Source: Leptodactylus fallax
Taxonomy: Eukaryota > Chordata > Amphibia > Anura > Leptodactylidae
DNA: 64,000 nt
Assembly (NCBI GenBank): GCA_947044405.1
Contig: CAMRHE010000028.1
Span: forward strand, 7,958,001-8,022,000
Direction: 5' to 3'
In this document: positions 11,001 through 24,757 of the stretch, one piece after another
Layout of the letters: each line of letters starts with the position of its first letter
Position numbering within the stretch: position 1 is the stretch's first letter
Program-made: the position numbers and the translations under genes
Notes under the pieces: generated by a model
The model's input: the letters and a program-made list of their open reading frames with translations, nothing else
Told to the model about the DNA's origin: nothing
Databases searched by the model: none

Positions 11001-14000
11001 GATATGGTCTGCAACAAAGAATATGCTTTAGTATTTCCAAAAGCATGGTCAATCCTGGACAGAGTATGTCTGTTGGCAGAGTGACAGGAAAAGGTGCGGG
11101 CCTCCGGAAACCGGACCCGCCACAAATCCAACCACCCCAATTCACGGATCACTCCGGCCATTGTAGTAGGGCGAGGCAGAGAGGGGGGAACCCGGTTCCG
11201 CAGAGAACCGATCCAAGGCAATATCCATATCTTTGTTAAAGTCACCCAGACATAATGCAATAGCCCCAGGGAATCGGGTCGCAAACTGTGCAGCCTGCTG
11301 GAGCACAGCGAGATCAGACGCCGGTGGCAAATACACACCCAGGATAACATACAGGACAGAGTCAACCCAGGCTTGGACAAAAACGTATCGTCCCTCGGGG
11401 TCCTTTACAATGAGGCCTGGCTCCCACCTGAGTCTACGATGCACCAAAATGGACACCCCCCTGGAATAGGAAGTGTGTGTAGAGTGAGCCGCCCACTGAA
11501 CCCATGGCTTCTGAAGTCGTCTGGAATTGTCTGGAACCAAATGAGTTTCCTGAAGGCATATGAGGTGTGGGTCAGCCCTCCTAATCTGAGAAAAAACCAA
11601 CGACCTCTTTCGTGGGCTGCCCAGGCCCCTCACATTCCAAGATAGTACACTAAAGGACGCCATGGTCGTCTAAGAATGTAATGTAAAAATGGCAGTTCAG
11701 GACCCCAAAAGTGACCCGGCTATGAGTGTGTATTGCGTGGCTGAGTGAGACACAGAGTGGTGTGCAGCAACCTAAGAACAATATACAAACGAAATGAACC
11801 ATTACACCCCTAAAGGGTGTGAAACATCTTGCTGGCATAAACAAACAATATGCGTTAAATTAACCGTGGCTACAATTTACGGGGGAAGAAGTGCACCCAA
11901 AGTGGTTGGTATACGGGGCACTGTCTTAAAGGTATAGATGATCAATAGGCTAGGGGATATACTATTCAACAGAGCCAGGTTCACATGAGTAAGTAGCATA
12001 CACCGGCACCCCGGGGGTCGCCAGCCCAGGTAACTATAAGGCTACAGGATACTATAATAACAGAACCGCACTTTTCATAAAACTACTTATACAATAAACA
12101 AGGACATCCCGTAATACATAAGTCCCTATGTATGGTCCGATCGGACCTCTCACCACACGCCGTCAGGCTCATTGTCTCGGAGATCGAGGTAGAAGAGATA
12201 GCCAGTCCTCCACATCCTTTGGCGAAGTAAAGAATAGGGACCTGCCGTCATGGACGACCCGAAGACGCGCTGGGTAAATCATGGAGTATTGTATAGCCTT
12301 TTCTCTGTCGCCTCTTAACGGCCACAAAGGATGCCCGGGTCTTCTGGAGCGCCGCCGAGAAATCTGGAAACATGGCTACTGCAGCTCCGTTGTACTTAAG
12401 CTCGCCGGCCTGGCGTGCAGCCCGCAGCGCCGTATCTCGATCCGTGCTGTTTATGAGACGGGCCAACAAGGGTCGAGGAGGTGTGCCCTGGGGCGGCGGC
12501 TTAGCCGGAACCCGATGGGCCCGTTCCACTGCAAAGATTGGCGAGAAGTGAGCCTCCGGTAAGACATTTTTCAGCCACCCCTCCACAAAGGCCCGAGGAT
12601 CTTCACCCTCCGCCCGCTCCGGCAGGCCCAGGATACGGAGATTGTTTCGTCGCAATCTATTCTCCAGGTCATCCGCACGCTGTGTCCACAAACTTGCAGC
12701 TCTCTCCAGCTCCTGAAACTTGGCAGGAAGTGGGTTAACAGTGTCTTCTACCTGAGAGACCCGATCCTCCACCTCACACACCCTGCCTCGCAAGGTCTGA
12801 AAGTCCCGGTGGAGCAGGCCCAGGTCGATTTTGACCTCCTCAATTTTCCCGGTCAGCGAGGAAGTGCCGGCATGGATCGCCTCCAGTAGCTGCCCAGTAA
12901 CTTGCTTTAAAGTGGGCTCGGGGTCCTCCTCTGGAAGGGCAGGAGAGGCTGCCTCAAGCGATGATGATGTAGAAGAGGATGCTGCCCTGGAGAACCCCCT
13001 CAGGCGATCAGAGACAGAGGTTGATTGCGGGTGACTCATTTTAGAGAGTCGGCGGCCGCTCTTCCTGCGCTCCGTACGGGTGGATATGTTGGCAGAGGAG
13101 GAGGTGTGATGGTAGCAAGACCGGGCCGGTCCCAGAGGATTATAAACGAGGTCTCTGGCTAATAGCAGTTGCACAGTAGGAGCCTCTATGTCGGGCCACC
13201 AGGGCCAATCAGCCAGCCGAGGACAGACGGTAACTCAACAGTCCAATAGTATCGATGGCAACAGACTCTGGATTATGAGCGATATCACCACGAGAGAGCC
13301 GTCAGCGGAGCAGTGAAATAGACAAATTGCCAGGAGGAACTAAGAAGGGACGGATGGTAACTCAACGATCCAATAGTGCCGGTAGCATCAGTCACTGGAT
13401 TATAAGTAAAGCCTCCAAGAAGGCCAGTAGCGGAGTGATGAAGTACATAGGCTGCCAGGAGGAACTATAGGAGGACATATGGTAACTCAACAGTCCAGTG
13501 GTACATACCGCAGCCTTCACTGGATTATAAGAAAAGCCTCCCAGAAGAGCAGTCAGCGGGGTGACAAACAGGAACTCCAGACTCAGCGCTCCCCCCATCA
13601 GCAGATGGCCGACCCGATCAGGATGAAGATGGCCGCCCACCACGTGGAGAGAGGGGAAACCGCCACCCGGGCGACAGCAGGCTCAGCGGCCTCAGCAGTG
13701 CCCGCACAGCTCCAGGCCGGTCCACCAGCGCAGCCCCACAACGGCAGCTCCAAGCCCCCGCGGCACGGGACAGAGCGGCTCCGGCGGCGCAGGTGAAAGT
13801 GTCCAGCCGCCGGCCATGTGTAGCGGCCACCGACTACCACCCAGCGGAGGAGGATACCGGCAGAACGGGAGTCCCGGGACCAAGAGGAGGGCCCCAAATG
13901 TGCGTTCCTGCGGACGGCTACCCCGGGCACCGGTAAGTCAGGATGTAACTCAGGATAGATGAGCGGCTCTAACCGGAGCTCCGCTCACATGCGACCCTCC

Positions 14001-17000
14001 ATGTTCAGCGCTAGCCACGCCCCCCACATTGTCTGTCTGATTTTTAAAGAATTTATTTGCAAAATTATGGTGGAAAATAAGGATTTGGTCAATAACAAAA
14101 GTTCATCTCAATACTTTGTTATATATCCTTTGTTGGCAATGACAGAGGTCAAACGTTTTCTGTAAGTCTTCACAAGGTTGGCACACACTGTTGCTGGTAT
14201 GTTGGCCCATTCCTTCATGCAGATTTCCTCTAGTGCAGTGATGTTTTGGGGCTGTCGCTGGGCAACACGGACTTTCGACTCCCTCCGAAGGTTTTCTATG
14301 GGGCTGAGATCCACTAGTGTGGCTAGGCCACTCCAGGACCTTGAAATGCTTCTTACGAAGCCGCTCCTTCGTTGCCCTGGCGGTGTGCTTGGGATCATTG
14401 TCATGCTGAAAGACCCAGCCACGTTTCATCTTCAATGCCCTTGCTAATGGAAGGAGGTTTGCACTCAAAATCTCACAATACATGGCCCCATTCATTCTTT
14501 CATGTACACGCATCAGTCGTCCTGGTCCCCTTGCAGAGAAATAGCCCCAAAGCATGATGTTGCCCCCCCCCATGCTTCACAGTAGGTATGGTGTTCTTTG
14601 GATGCAACTCAGCATTCACTCTCCTCCAAACACGACGAGTTGTGTTTCTACCAAACAGTTCTACTTTGGTTTCATCTGACCATATGACATTCTCCCAATA
14701 CTCTTCTGGAACATCCAAATGCTCTCTAGCAAACTTCAGATGGGCCCGGATATGTACTGGCTTAAGCAGGGGACACGTCTGGCACTGCAGGATCTGAGTC
14801 CCTGGCGGTGTAGTGTGTTACTGACGGTAGCCTTTGTTACGTTAGTCCCAGCTTTCTGCAGGTTATTCACTAGGTCCCCCCCGTGTGGTTCTGGGATTTT
14901 TGATCACCGTTCTTGTGATCATTTTGACCCCACGGGGTGAGATCTTGCGTGGAGCCCCTGATGGAGGGAGATTATCAGTGGTCTTGTATGTCTTCCATTT
15001 TCTAATTATTGCTCCCACAGGTGATTTCTTCACACCAAGCTGCTTGACTATTGCAGATTCAGTCTTCCCAGCCTGGTGCAGGGCTACCATTTTGTTTCTG
15101 GTGTCCTTCCACAGCTCTTTGGTCTTCACCATAGTGGAGTTTGGAGTGTGACTGTTTGAGGTTGTGGACAGGTGTCTTTTATACTGATAACAATGTCAAA
15201 CAGGAGCCATTACTACAGGTAATGAGTGGAGGACAGAGGAGCCTCTTAAAGAAGAAGTTACAGGTCTGAGCCAGAAATCTTGCTTGTTTGTAGGTGACCA
15301 AATACTTATTTTCCACCATAATTTGAAAATAAATTCTTAAAAAAAATCAGACAATGTGATATTCTGGATTTGTTTTCTCATTTTGTCTCTCATAGTTGAG
15401 GTCTACCTATGATGCCAATTACAGACCTCTCATCTTTTTACGTGGGAGAACTTGCACAATTGGTGGCTGACTAAATACTTTTTTTTTTTTTTTTTTTTTT
15501 TCCCCACTGTAAGTGTCGAAAGTGAAAGGTGCTGCACATAAAGGGGCCTCCTCCTGGTCACTTGTGAGCACTGCATCAGGTGCATCAAAACATGGATTTA
15601 TCAGATATGTTTACACCGCTCTGGCCCATGTAGTGCGATCAGAGGTCAGAACTGCTGACAATGTTCTTAAAGCAGTGTGGACTCTGCTGTTGCCATTCGC
15701 TAAACTGCACCTACAGGTCACTTTCACTCAGCCAAAATATAGGTATATTTAGCTTCTGTATTGCATCCATACTACCTGGACCTCCTGGGGGTCAACTGAA
15801 CCTAAACCAACCTCACTAAACCACTGAGACTTGTCTGCTTGTAAACCTTCTTTCCTCCTATTGCTTACATTTGGACTTCACAGCTGGTTACAGTCCAGTT
15901 CACTTCCCCCTAAGGTGACTTTGCCTTTATGTATTTTCTATATAACTTGTATTTTCTGAAGGTCTGAATAGTTGCATAATAAGCTTCTAAGCTGCTTGTA
16001 GGTACAGGAGCGGATCGTCGTGCTTCTCATTCCTCTGACAAGAACAACATTTATTTTTGTCAGTTCTGCGAACGACCAAAATAGCGCTCTATGTATAGTC
16101 TTATAGATCAGGTTTTTTGCCCTCCCAACCTGCCAGATGTTGTCACCTTCACCATCCTGATCTTTCTTCCCAACAGTTTTTGTGTAATTGTGCACAGTTC
16201 GATAGTAAGTCTTGTGACTCTTGTTATCCAGGACTCCAGCCCGTTGAGGACTTCAAGCAGAGACTGGTCTTTTCGAGAGAGGGATAGCCTTGAGCATTCT
16301 TGGAAGACTCCTTCTACATACCAGCGATGCTCAGGAACATATGACCTACCTTTATCCGGTAGTTATTTGGCAAACAGGAGCAGAATCGTAAGTGCCTTTT
16401 TGTGTGTCTGTCTGTGTTTTTGTTTTTTCCCAAAAATCTGATGTAATTACAAAATGTGCACTACAAATACATCACGTAGCTGCAGACTCTGCTTTAAAGG
16501 GGTTGTCCAGGCAAAAATGGACAGCCTATTTTTTTTTTTTAAAATATTTTGGCAAAGGTTAAGAGAGAGAGAAAAAAAAAAAAAAATCATACACTCCTTT
16601 CCCTGGTGCCTCCCAGTGCGGTCCAGTCCTCTCGGTCCACTGTTGACTTGTGGCGGAAGTCCCAGCCACGTGACCACTGAGGCCAATCAGCGGCCTCAGC
16701 AAAGGGCATGGGATGTCACTACCTTGACACCAGAGCTCTGGGGACAGGTGAGTATGAGATATAGATATATAACTTTTTTCCTTTCGGCCCATATAAAATA
16801 TGGAACGTTTGCCGGGACAACCTCTTTAAGTAGTGCAGTTAATCATAAGCACAAGGTCCCTTCAGATAATCTAGTGGATTCTTTTCTCCTGAAGCTTTCC
16901 TTTAAGCATAGCTGAGATGTCACCACCTCTGCTTTATAGGTCAGGGAACAATTTACAGTTCATTGATGGAGTGTTGACTTACACAGAAAGATGAGGTTAC

Positions 17001-20000
17001 CTGGTGGATCTTCTCATACTTGTTGTCCCTCCTGATAACCCACCTTGATGTCCTTTATTGTGGTCGGGTTATCAGGAGGAACAATACATGTATGAGAAGA
17101 TAACCTGACCACAATAAGGACGACCTTGCTGGTTATTCATACATGTAGTGTTCCTCCTGAAAACCTGGCTGCAATAAGGAAATCGTGGCTGTGTCCTAAT
17201 GCACCCTTCACTGCAATTACAAATACCCAGAAGGTGTTCCCTCCAGTGTGCCCTGCACTCGATGCGGTATCCGCTCCCTAGCTGTCCTTGCATTGATGGC
17301 TTTAGCATCCAGTCAGGTGACCACTAGAACAAAGAGGGAGGAGTCTACCACTCTGCACATGTAGGGGGCCGCCTCCAGGGCACTTGTGATTGCTGTTCTA
17401 TGGTCATAAATATAATAATTTCTTGATCATGCAAACTAAGACTATTGCCCCAGTTATGGTTGATCGTGATTCTTCTGTACGGCTGATGGCACAATATGGA
17501 CAATTGCAAGTTCAAATTGCGGGCATTCCCTTTAAATAGCTAATACGGCTAATTTGTGGTTGAGGGAAGATGTAGTTATTGGCTTATTTCAGCTGCATCA
17601 GAAGGTAAATTGGTATTGGCGGTCGTCAACACTAGACATATCTGTTGGGTTCGGATTGTTCCTGTCCCTGGCGAATTGTGTATTTGTCCATTTTGTGGTG
17701 AGCCCAGGTTCACGCCATCTGTGTCTAGACTCTGTATTTTCATGACTATATCTGATGTCATACATGTGATTTGCAGTAGACTTGCCTGGACTAACTTAGA
17801 TACCACAAAAACATCTGCTTTGTTAGTGTGAATTGAGATTTCTAATGTCTGACTTTTCTTCAGTCCACAGCAGCCTCATCCTCTCAGCCTTCTTGGTATG
17901 ATCCCTTAGAGAGGTCTCCGAGCACTTACTCAGGATTGCATAGTCAGCAGCAAGACTGGGATTCTAAGAGACCAAAGCTGTCTTATTCTGGACGTACCCC
18001 TCTGTCTGGTGTAAGGAGCACCACTTCAAGCTACACTTCCAGTCCAGGTATTGCAACTTTACAAATAAATGTACTGCCTCTAGAGGGACATATGATGTAC
18101 GTGTGGTATCATTATTAAAGGGGTTGTCTGGGGAGCTTAATTAAACTTTTACTCGGAGTTCTGGGCTGATTCCAATCCCAGGGGGGTCACATAATCAGAA
18201 TCTCCTCTGGGTCGCTCCTGGCAAATCCTCATAGTACAGTTAACTGCATGTGAAAACTGGAGAGGATAGAGGTGGCAGTGACCTGGGAACCCAAGGCTGG
18301 AGCTGGCCCAGAAACCCCCAGGTCAGGTTGAATAAAATGGAAATGGAATGGATAGAAACTCTCTTGACAATCCCTTTTAAGGAGACTTTCCAGATCTTCC
18401 ATATTGATGGCTTATCCTTAGAATATATCAATATGTGATCAGTGGGGGCCAGGAACCCAGGACCCTCACAGTTCAGCTGGTTGAAGAGGCTGCAGTGTTT
18501 GGGTGAGTGCAGCAGCCCCTTTACAGTGCAGTACGTTAGCTCAGCCCTGTTTATTGAATGGGACTGAGCTGTAACTATACTCAATGACTGATTAAATGGG
18601 ACATCCTCGACACCAGGGAAAAGACTGCAGCACGTGAGTGCCTCTTTATACAGCTGATCACTGAGGGTCCCAGGTATTGGACCCCCACTGACCACATACT
18701 GGAAACCTTTCCTAAAGAGCAGCAATCAAGTCCTGGAAAATCCCTTTAAATTAAAGTGCTCTCTAGAGTTAGAGAAACATGGCTACTTTCTTCCAGGTAT
18801 TACATGTCAACAAGTTGTGTATACAGCTCCATTCCGTTGACATTGAGCTGTAGCACCTCACACATCTGTGGATGGATATTGCGCTAAGTTTTTCTAATCC
18901 TGGACAACATCGTTACTGTAAACCCCACCCCGCCTCCAAATTTAAAGGGGTTTGGCTTCCCCAAACTAACTCTTCATACTAATGACCTATCCACTCTGGA
19001 TTAGTTGTTCTAGCAGTCTCCAGGTGCCAGAAGCTGTTAGTGGATGGGAGTGTATACAGCACGGCTCCTATACAAGTAATGGGAGAAGTACAGCAGCCCC
19101 ATCAACTGGATAGTGGTGGTTCTGAGGAATTGCAGCGTTGCTCTTATTACTTGTATAGGAGCAATGCTGCACCTTCCCATCCTATCTTGTGGAAAAATCA
19201 ACTTGGTACCGGACAACCCCTTGGGGCTGGATCCTGCCACATTTTGTGATCTTCAGGCAGCATGTGCTAGACCAGAATCTGAGCACTTGATATTCCAGTA
19301 GGACTGCCTACTGGACTCCTAAGCTCAGAGTGAGCTGAGATTTCAATGGATAAATGACAAGTTATACCGGAGCTCTTTACACAGAACTATATATCCATCT
19401 GCTCAGCACCTCCTGCTAATCTTTAATATTGGCACGTCTCCCAGGCATTGTCAGGCTTTCTAATGGCAATTTACTGAGTATTTTATTACATTTGTAGAAA
19501 AAAATTGCTTGATGTACATTTGTTTAATATGCATCATCCTTAATAGTTTGCTATAACTTTTCAGACACGTCAAGCCGGTATGGGCGTTTTCCGAGGACTT
19601 CTGTGAAGCTTAATGCAGATCTAGTAAGTGAGCGTGAGAGAGAAAGGAGGACGGACACCTCATCGCATGGACTCCTGGATTATGGACATAGAAGCAGTGA
19701 TTCTACACCTTCATGTAAGTGCATGAAAAAAAAATAAAAAAGCTTGTCTTACGGTGAATACTTTTTTTTTATTCCAGGTTTGTGTTGATCTTGCATAGTC
19801 ATTCATGGTTTTTACAGAATTGTTACACAGCTTAATATATAAGCATTGACAGTTTATAGCTATAAATGTCATACACCTGAGACTCCTGTAGTCTTACCGC
19901 TTGACCTACAAACACTTTTTTTTTTTTTTTTTTTTTCTTTTTCTTTTAATGTAGATCTTCAGGATCGAGTTTCTTCATATGCACAAGGCGCAAGACCAAA

Positions 20001-23000
20001 AGAGAATTCACTAAGCACAGTTCGACTTAACACCACACCTATCAGCCGCCAGTTGCCTTCTCAGAGTTCCTCATTGCTCAGAGATTCCAGCAGGAGTTCA
20101 AGATCTGTGACGTCTAGAGACCTGCGCTCCCCACAAAGAGACAGCACCCTGGACTTCCGCCATACTTCTAATAGAAATGAAGGAACCACAAGGACTTCAT
20201 CAGGACGAGTATCCCCTGCTCCAAGGTCCACAAGCGAGCAGAATACGGATACTGAAGGCAGACGTACCACAAGGCACTTGCTTTCTCGCCTTGCTTCTAG
20301 CATGTCTTCCACCTTCTTCTCTAGGCGATCTAGCCAGGATTCTCTAAGTGGAAGGTCAACAGAAGCAGAAGAAGCACATTCAAGTTTACAGAACGCTTCT
20401 CCTCAGCCAGTAGCTACAACACCTGCCATTACAGACACCCCAGAAACTAGGCCTTCAGAACAACCTCAGGGATTTGCCTTTCTTAGACGGCGGCGGTGGG
20501 GCTTGTCGTCCGTGTCTCCAAATCAGAGCTCTGATTCTGATGCTGAAAGTTACAGGTCAGAAGATTCGGAGACCAGGACTTCTGGCTCATGGCTGCCTTC
20601 ATCTTTAAGGAATCGGTGCACACCTCTGTTTTCCAGGAGAAGACGGGAAGGAAGAGAAGAACCGTTCAGAGCCGCATCTACCTCTGATTCTAGTAGGATG
20701 CACAATCTTTTCAGGAGGGCCTCACAAGATGATTCATTAGATGAAGTACACACTGTCCAAGGAGCAGGGGCAGCTGCTGACAACCCTTCCCCACTGTCAC
20801 CGGACTCTCTGAGCGGCAGTGCCCAGGCTGCGTCTCTAGCAGAGTCCCTTTTCAGTCGGAGAAATTCAGGCATATCAGGCATGCTTCCTAACTCCTTTTT
20901 ACATTTCTCAGTGCCAGCATCACTTGGGAGCTCCTTATCAGACAATGTCATGATAACCGTAGACATTGTTCCCTCAGGTAGGACAAGTGATGGACAAGAG
21001 AGTGAAAAGACTGAAAGCTCAAGGGATCCGGAGAAGCTTAAGAAGATTCAAGAAAGGTAAGTGTTAGAAGAGGAAGGGGTAACGCCACTGTATCAAGCTG
21101 CACTAAAGCAGAGGTGTTGGGTCTCCTGTGCACCCTGTAGAATAGTGAGAGCATTGCTTGCTTAGGTTATATAGATTTCTGTGAATTCAGTATTTTTATG
21201 TAATACATGGTGGGAAAGCCTGTGAGTTCTTACCCATACTGTGGACACAGGAATCCTTGACATTTTCCCTCCTGTCAGCATGTGTACAGTTAACATAAAT
21301 TACAACACTAAGGGGCCAATTTATCAATGCTGCTGGCTTCCATGCACACTTGATCCTTGTCTCGCTGGGTGCAGGATCCGTGTACTTCAGTGACTCTCTG
21401 CATAGATTTGTGGCATCCCTTACTCTACAAAACCGGCATAAATTTCTAAACCTGATGAACTCCCAGCCACAACCCTCTTTGAACAAAAATATGTACTTGT
21501 AACATAAATTGCATCCTTCTTTTTTTTTTTTTTTTTTTTTTTTTTTCATGGCTTGTATGCCAGTTTTCTGACACACAAGACATGATAAATCCACCCTTAT
21601 AATCCCTGAGCTGAGGATCTTCCTCTCTCATGCTACTCTCATATTGTGGCATGCTTTTATTGTTGGTGTTTCTAAAAGTATTGAAAACAAGCAAAAACTT
21701 TTGATTTTAATCTCTCCCGTCTTTTTAGCCTTCTCCTGGAGGACTCTGAAGAAGAGGATGGTGACTTGTGTAGAATCTGCCAGACTGGAGTAACCACTCC
21801 AACCAATCCCTTTATCGAGCCATGTAAATGTTCTGGAAGTCTGCAGTATGTTCACCAGGACTGTATGAAGAAATGGCTTCATGCAAAGATCAATTCTGGT
21901 TAGTTCTCAGGGAAAAACATATATAATAGTTAGGCTTATTATTGGTCTGTATGCATGCAGTACTAGGGAGCACATCCCATGAGAATCTTAAAGGGTGTCC
22001 CCATTGTCGTTTATCCCCTGTAGAATAAGGGATAAATGTATTTTGCTAGGGATCTGATCACCGGTACCCCCAGCGGTCACAGTAAGGGGTCCCATGTGGA
22101 TAGGTTTGGTTTTTAACAAAAAATAATGAAATGAATGTTTTGAGCCCATATCTGCAGTATACCAGTTCATAAACGGCCGGTCCTATAGAGTAAGATACTT
22201 CTGTCATATGGTTTGGCATGTCCTCTCCAATAGGTAGCCCACCATTGCTGGACATTGCAGTTCTTCTCCTGCGCATTGCCATTGAGTGATGCAGACTCAT
22301 AGCTCACTTGTAGTAATATAGATACTTGGCCCTAAATCTCTTTATGTAAATTTCAGGTTCTAGTCTTGAAACAATAACCACATGTGAATTATGTAAAGAG
22401 AAGTTGGATTTGAACTTGGAGGATTTTGATATACAGGAACTTTACCGGGCCCATGCCAATGAGAGGGTGAGTATGGGGTGAATGTCTCTTGTTAAAGCGA
22501 ATACAGGTGTGATATTACTGGTAAGTAAAGTGGCGCTACTTTTCTACAGAACTTATACGTATACACTGGGTCCTCCATAGCAGACTTTGCCCTTAATGTG
22601 TTACATGCAGGTTTTTTGCAAACTTGCTGTAGAGATCACCCTGTGCATTGCAAAGGGTGAAAACTTGCTGCACGCTTATCATTTTTACATGCTTTACGCT
22701 GTGGATTTGCAGTGCAGTATCCTACTTTATACCTCACTACTGTGGGTTGTGCACTTGGGCCCACACTTGATAATATCTGGTGCATTTTCAGACTAGCACA
22801 GTGGCTGCTGCTGGATGATCTGGTGCATCTTTAGACTCTCCAGTCTGTTTACACCAACTATCAGTTGGTTCACTTGGCTCCAGAATTTTTTGCAAAAAAA
22901 AAAAAAAAAAAAATGCAATTGTGGAGCACATGTAGAACCTTTTAGTGTGTCAAAAACCCTGTGTATTGGACACTGATCCTATGGATGGGTGAGCAGGGGC

Positions 23001-24724
23001 TGATATCTGGACGCAACACTGATCAGCTGCAGAAAGCTGTATACACCCAGAAGCAGCTCTGCTCCTATTTAAGTGAATGGGAGCAGAGCGGTTGTTCCCC
23101 CAGCACCACTGCTACAGTGTATGGAAGTGTAATGGGGGCGCTGGGGAACTGCAGTGCTGCTTCTGGCTGTCTAACTTGCTTCCAACAGCCATATCAGACT
23201 GATGCAGGGTCCGGGTGACTGACCCCACAGATCAGATCCAGGTAACTTTCCTTCAACTAGGTAATCTGTATACAATTAACAAGTGGTCTTGGACAGCCCC
23301 TTTAGCTATACCCTTTAGCCAATGAAGCCTAGTTTTATGCCAGAATTCAGATCTTTCCACTATTTTTCCCCTGTATAGGGCATTTATTACCTATACAGAA
23401 GATTGGTTATTCTTGGAAACTGTAAATGTTAGAATTGGGTTTGTAGGGCAGTATACCTAGTCTAGCATTGCTGGGGACAATGATCAGGCTTTGGGCTGCC
23501 GCCTGCCATATGATTATGGCCTGTACATTTTGACCCATTCCCCTTTATTCACTGAAGTTCAATCCTATGTATGTCTTCTCCCTGTAACCTGCCACTACTC
23601 TGCTAACCCTTGCACTTTGTTCCCCTTTCTATAGGCTGAATACGAGTTTATAAGCTCTGGTCTCTATCTCGTCGTCTTGCTGCATCTATGTGAACAGCGC
23701 TTTTCTGACATGTTGGGAGCAGCAAATGAAGCAAATACTCGGGTTAGAGTGAGTTCATGAACTACTTCACCCTTATCTTTTCAGTTGTCATGTTAGTAAG
23801 AGTTCCCAAAATTTCAGTGATGGTTTAGAGCTACGTGGCAACTTCAGTCACACAGCATGAAGGTCGCAGCGTGGGATAGTCACAACTCATTGTCACTTTT
23901 ATTACTTTGCAACATGACTAACATCGACCTGACCTGTGGCGACGTGACTGTTCGTAAGTCACATGTGACTTTAACAGCATAGACCCTAATGCAAGCTGCA
24001 TGTCTGGTTGTGTGTGGGTGTTTTTTTTTTGTTTTTGTTTTTGTTTTTTTTTTTTGCACAACATTGAGTTGTGTATTGACCTCTGTCCATAACCAAATGC
24101 ACAACCCTGGGCTGCAGTGCCACGATGACACCATATGGACTACTATGACTTTACATGTGGTAGGGAGGTAAAGTGGGCTGGGTTGGTGTTAAAGGGCTTG
24201 TCTTGGAAACGTAGGACAGATCATCCACATCAGATCAGAATGGATGCAGTTTCCATTAACCCACATATCAGCTGACTGAATGTGACAGCACCAAAAATAG
24301 AAAAGTTGCGTGGCCCAAAATGGTACTGTAACTTTTTCTTCCATTAGATCTGCAGTACCTTCCTGGGCCACTGCATGGCTTACAGATATGTGCAGTTTGT
24401 GGTGCTTGTACAGCTGATCCTCAGGATTGTGAATGAATAACATGTAAAGGCAGGACTGAATGGAGGGATGATGGACAGGGTTTGGGGTGTGATGCTGTGA
24501 GGAAACGTATGTGGCTGACCATTTTTCTATGGCAATGCCCAAATCAAGACATTATTCTGGAACTTGTAAGAGAACTGCCTGAAATAAAAGGCTTAAATAA
24601 CCTAAAGCATCATAGTGATGACTATGGCCATCTGTTAGCATCCATTTTTTACATCAGTTACATGGATTCACTAATCTGATGTTTACATATAAGGTGTATG
24701 ACCCCTTAGGTCCCTTTTGGCCTC

Positions 24725-24757
<33 letters not shown>

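Larger units (their letters stand above)
7536..14024 (-). mobile_element. Nearly full-length L1-type LINE inserted in the Tc1 element
   Basis: On the minus strand the order is GC-rich 5' UTR with tandem repeats (about 13200-14024), ORF1, a 584-bp spacer, ORF2 (endonuclease plus reverse transcriptase), a short 3' UTR and a poly(A) tail (read as T at 7536-7555). The target duplication is CACATTGTCTG, at 7524-7534 and 14025-14035. About 6.5 kb in total. Two ORFs with a Transposase_22-type ORF1 place it in the L1/Tx1 group. ORF2 is disrupted, so this copy is dead. Confidence 0.93.
7389..15509 (-). mobile_element. Tc1/mariner DNA transposon, split by a LINE
   Basis: Terminal inverted repeats begin CAGTGGGG...AAAGTATTTAGTC at 7389 and end in the reverse complement at 15509, each flanked by TA. 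Removing the LINE (about 7535-14024) leaves about 1.63 kb, the usual Tc1 size. The transposase runs on the minus strand and is broken. The inverted repeats are long, at least about 145 bp. The terminal sequence and transposase closely resemble a Tc1 family that I know from fish and lampreys. The left repeat carries a run of G and the right one an expanded T tract. Confidence 0.93.

Noticed and set aside
13598..13930. Overlapping minus-strand frames in the GC-rich LINE 5' UTR
   Set aside because: Three frames overlap with no family signature. High GC content lowers stop frequency. An L1-type ORF0 cannot be argued from this.
20061..20966. Minus-strand frames opposite MARCHF7 exon 4
   Set aside because: Shadows of the Ser/Arg-rich coding exon. 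The plus frame has splice sites and family motifs.
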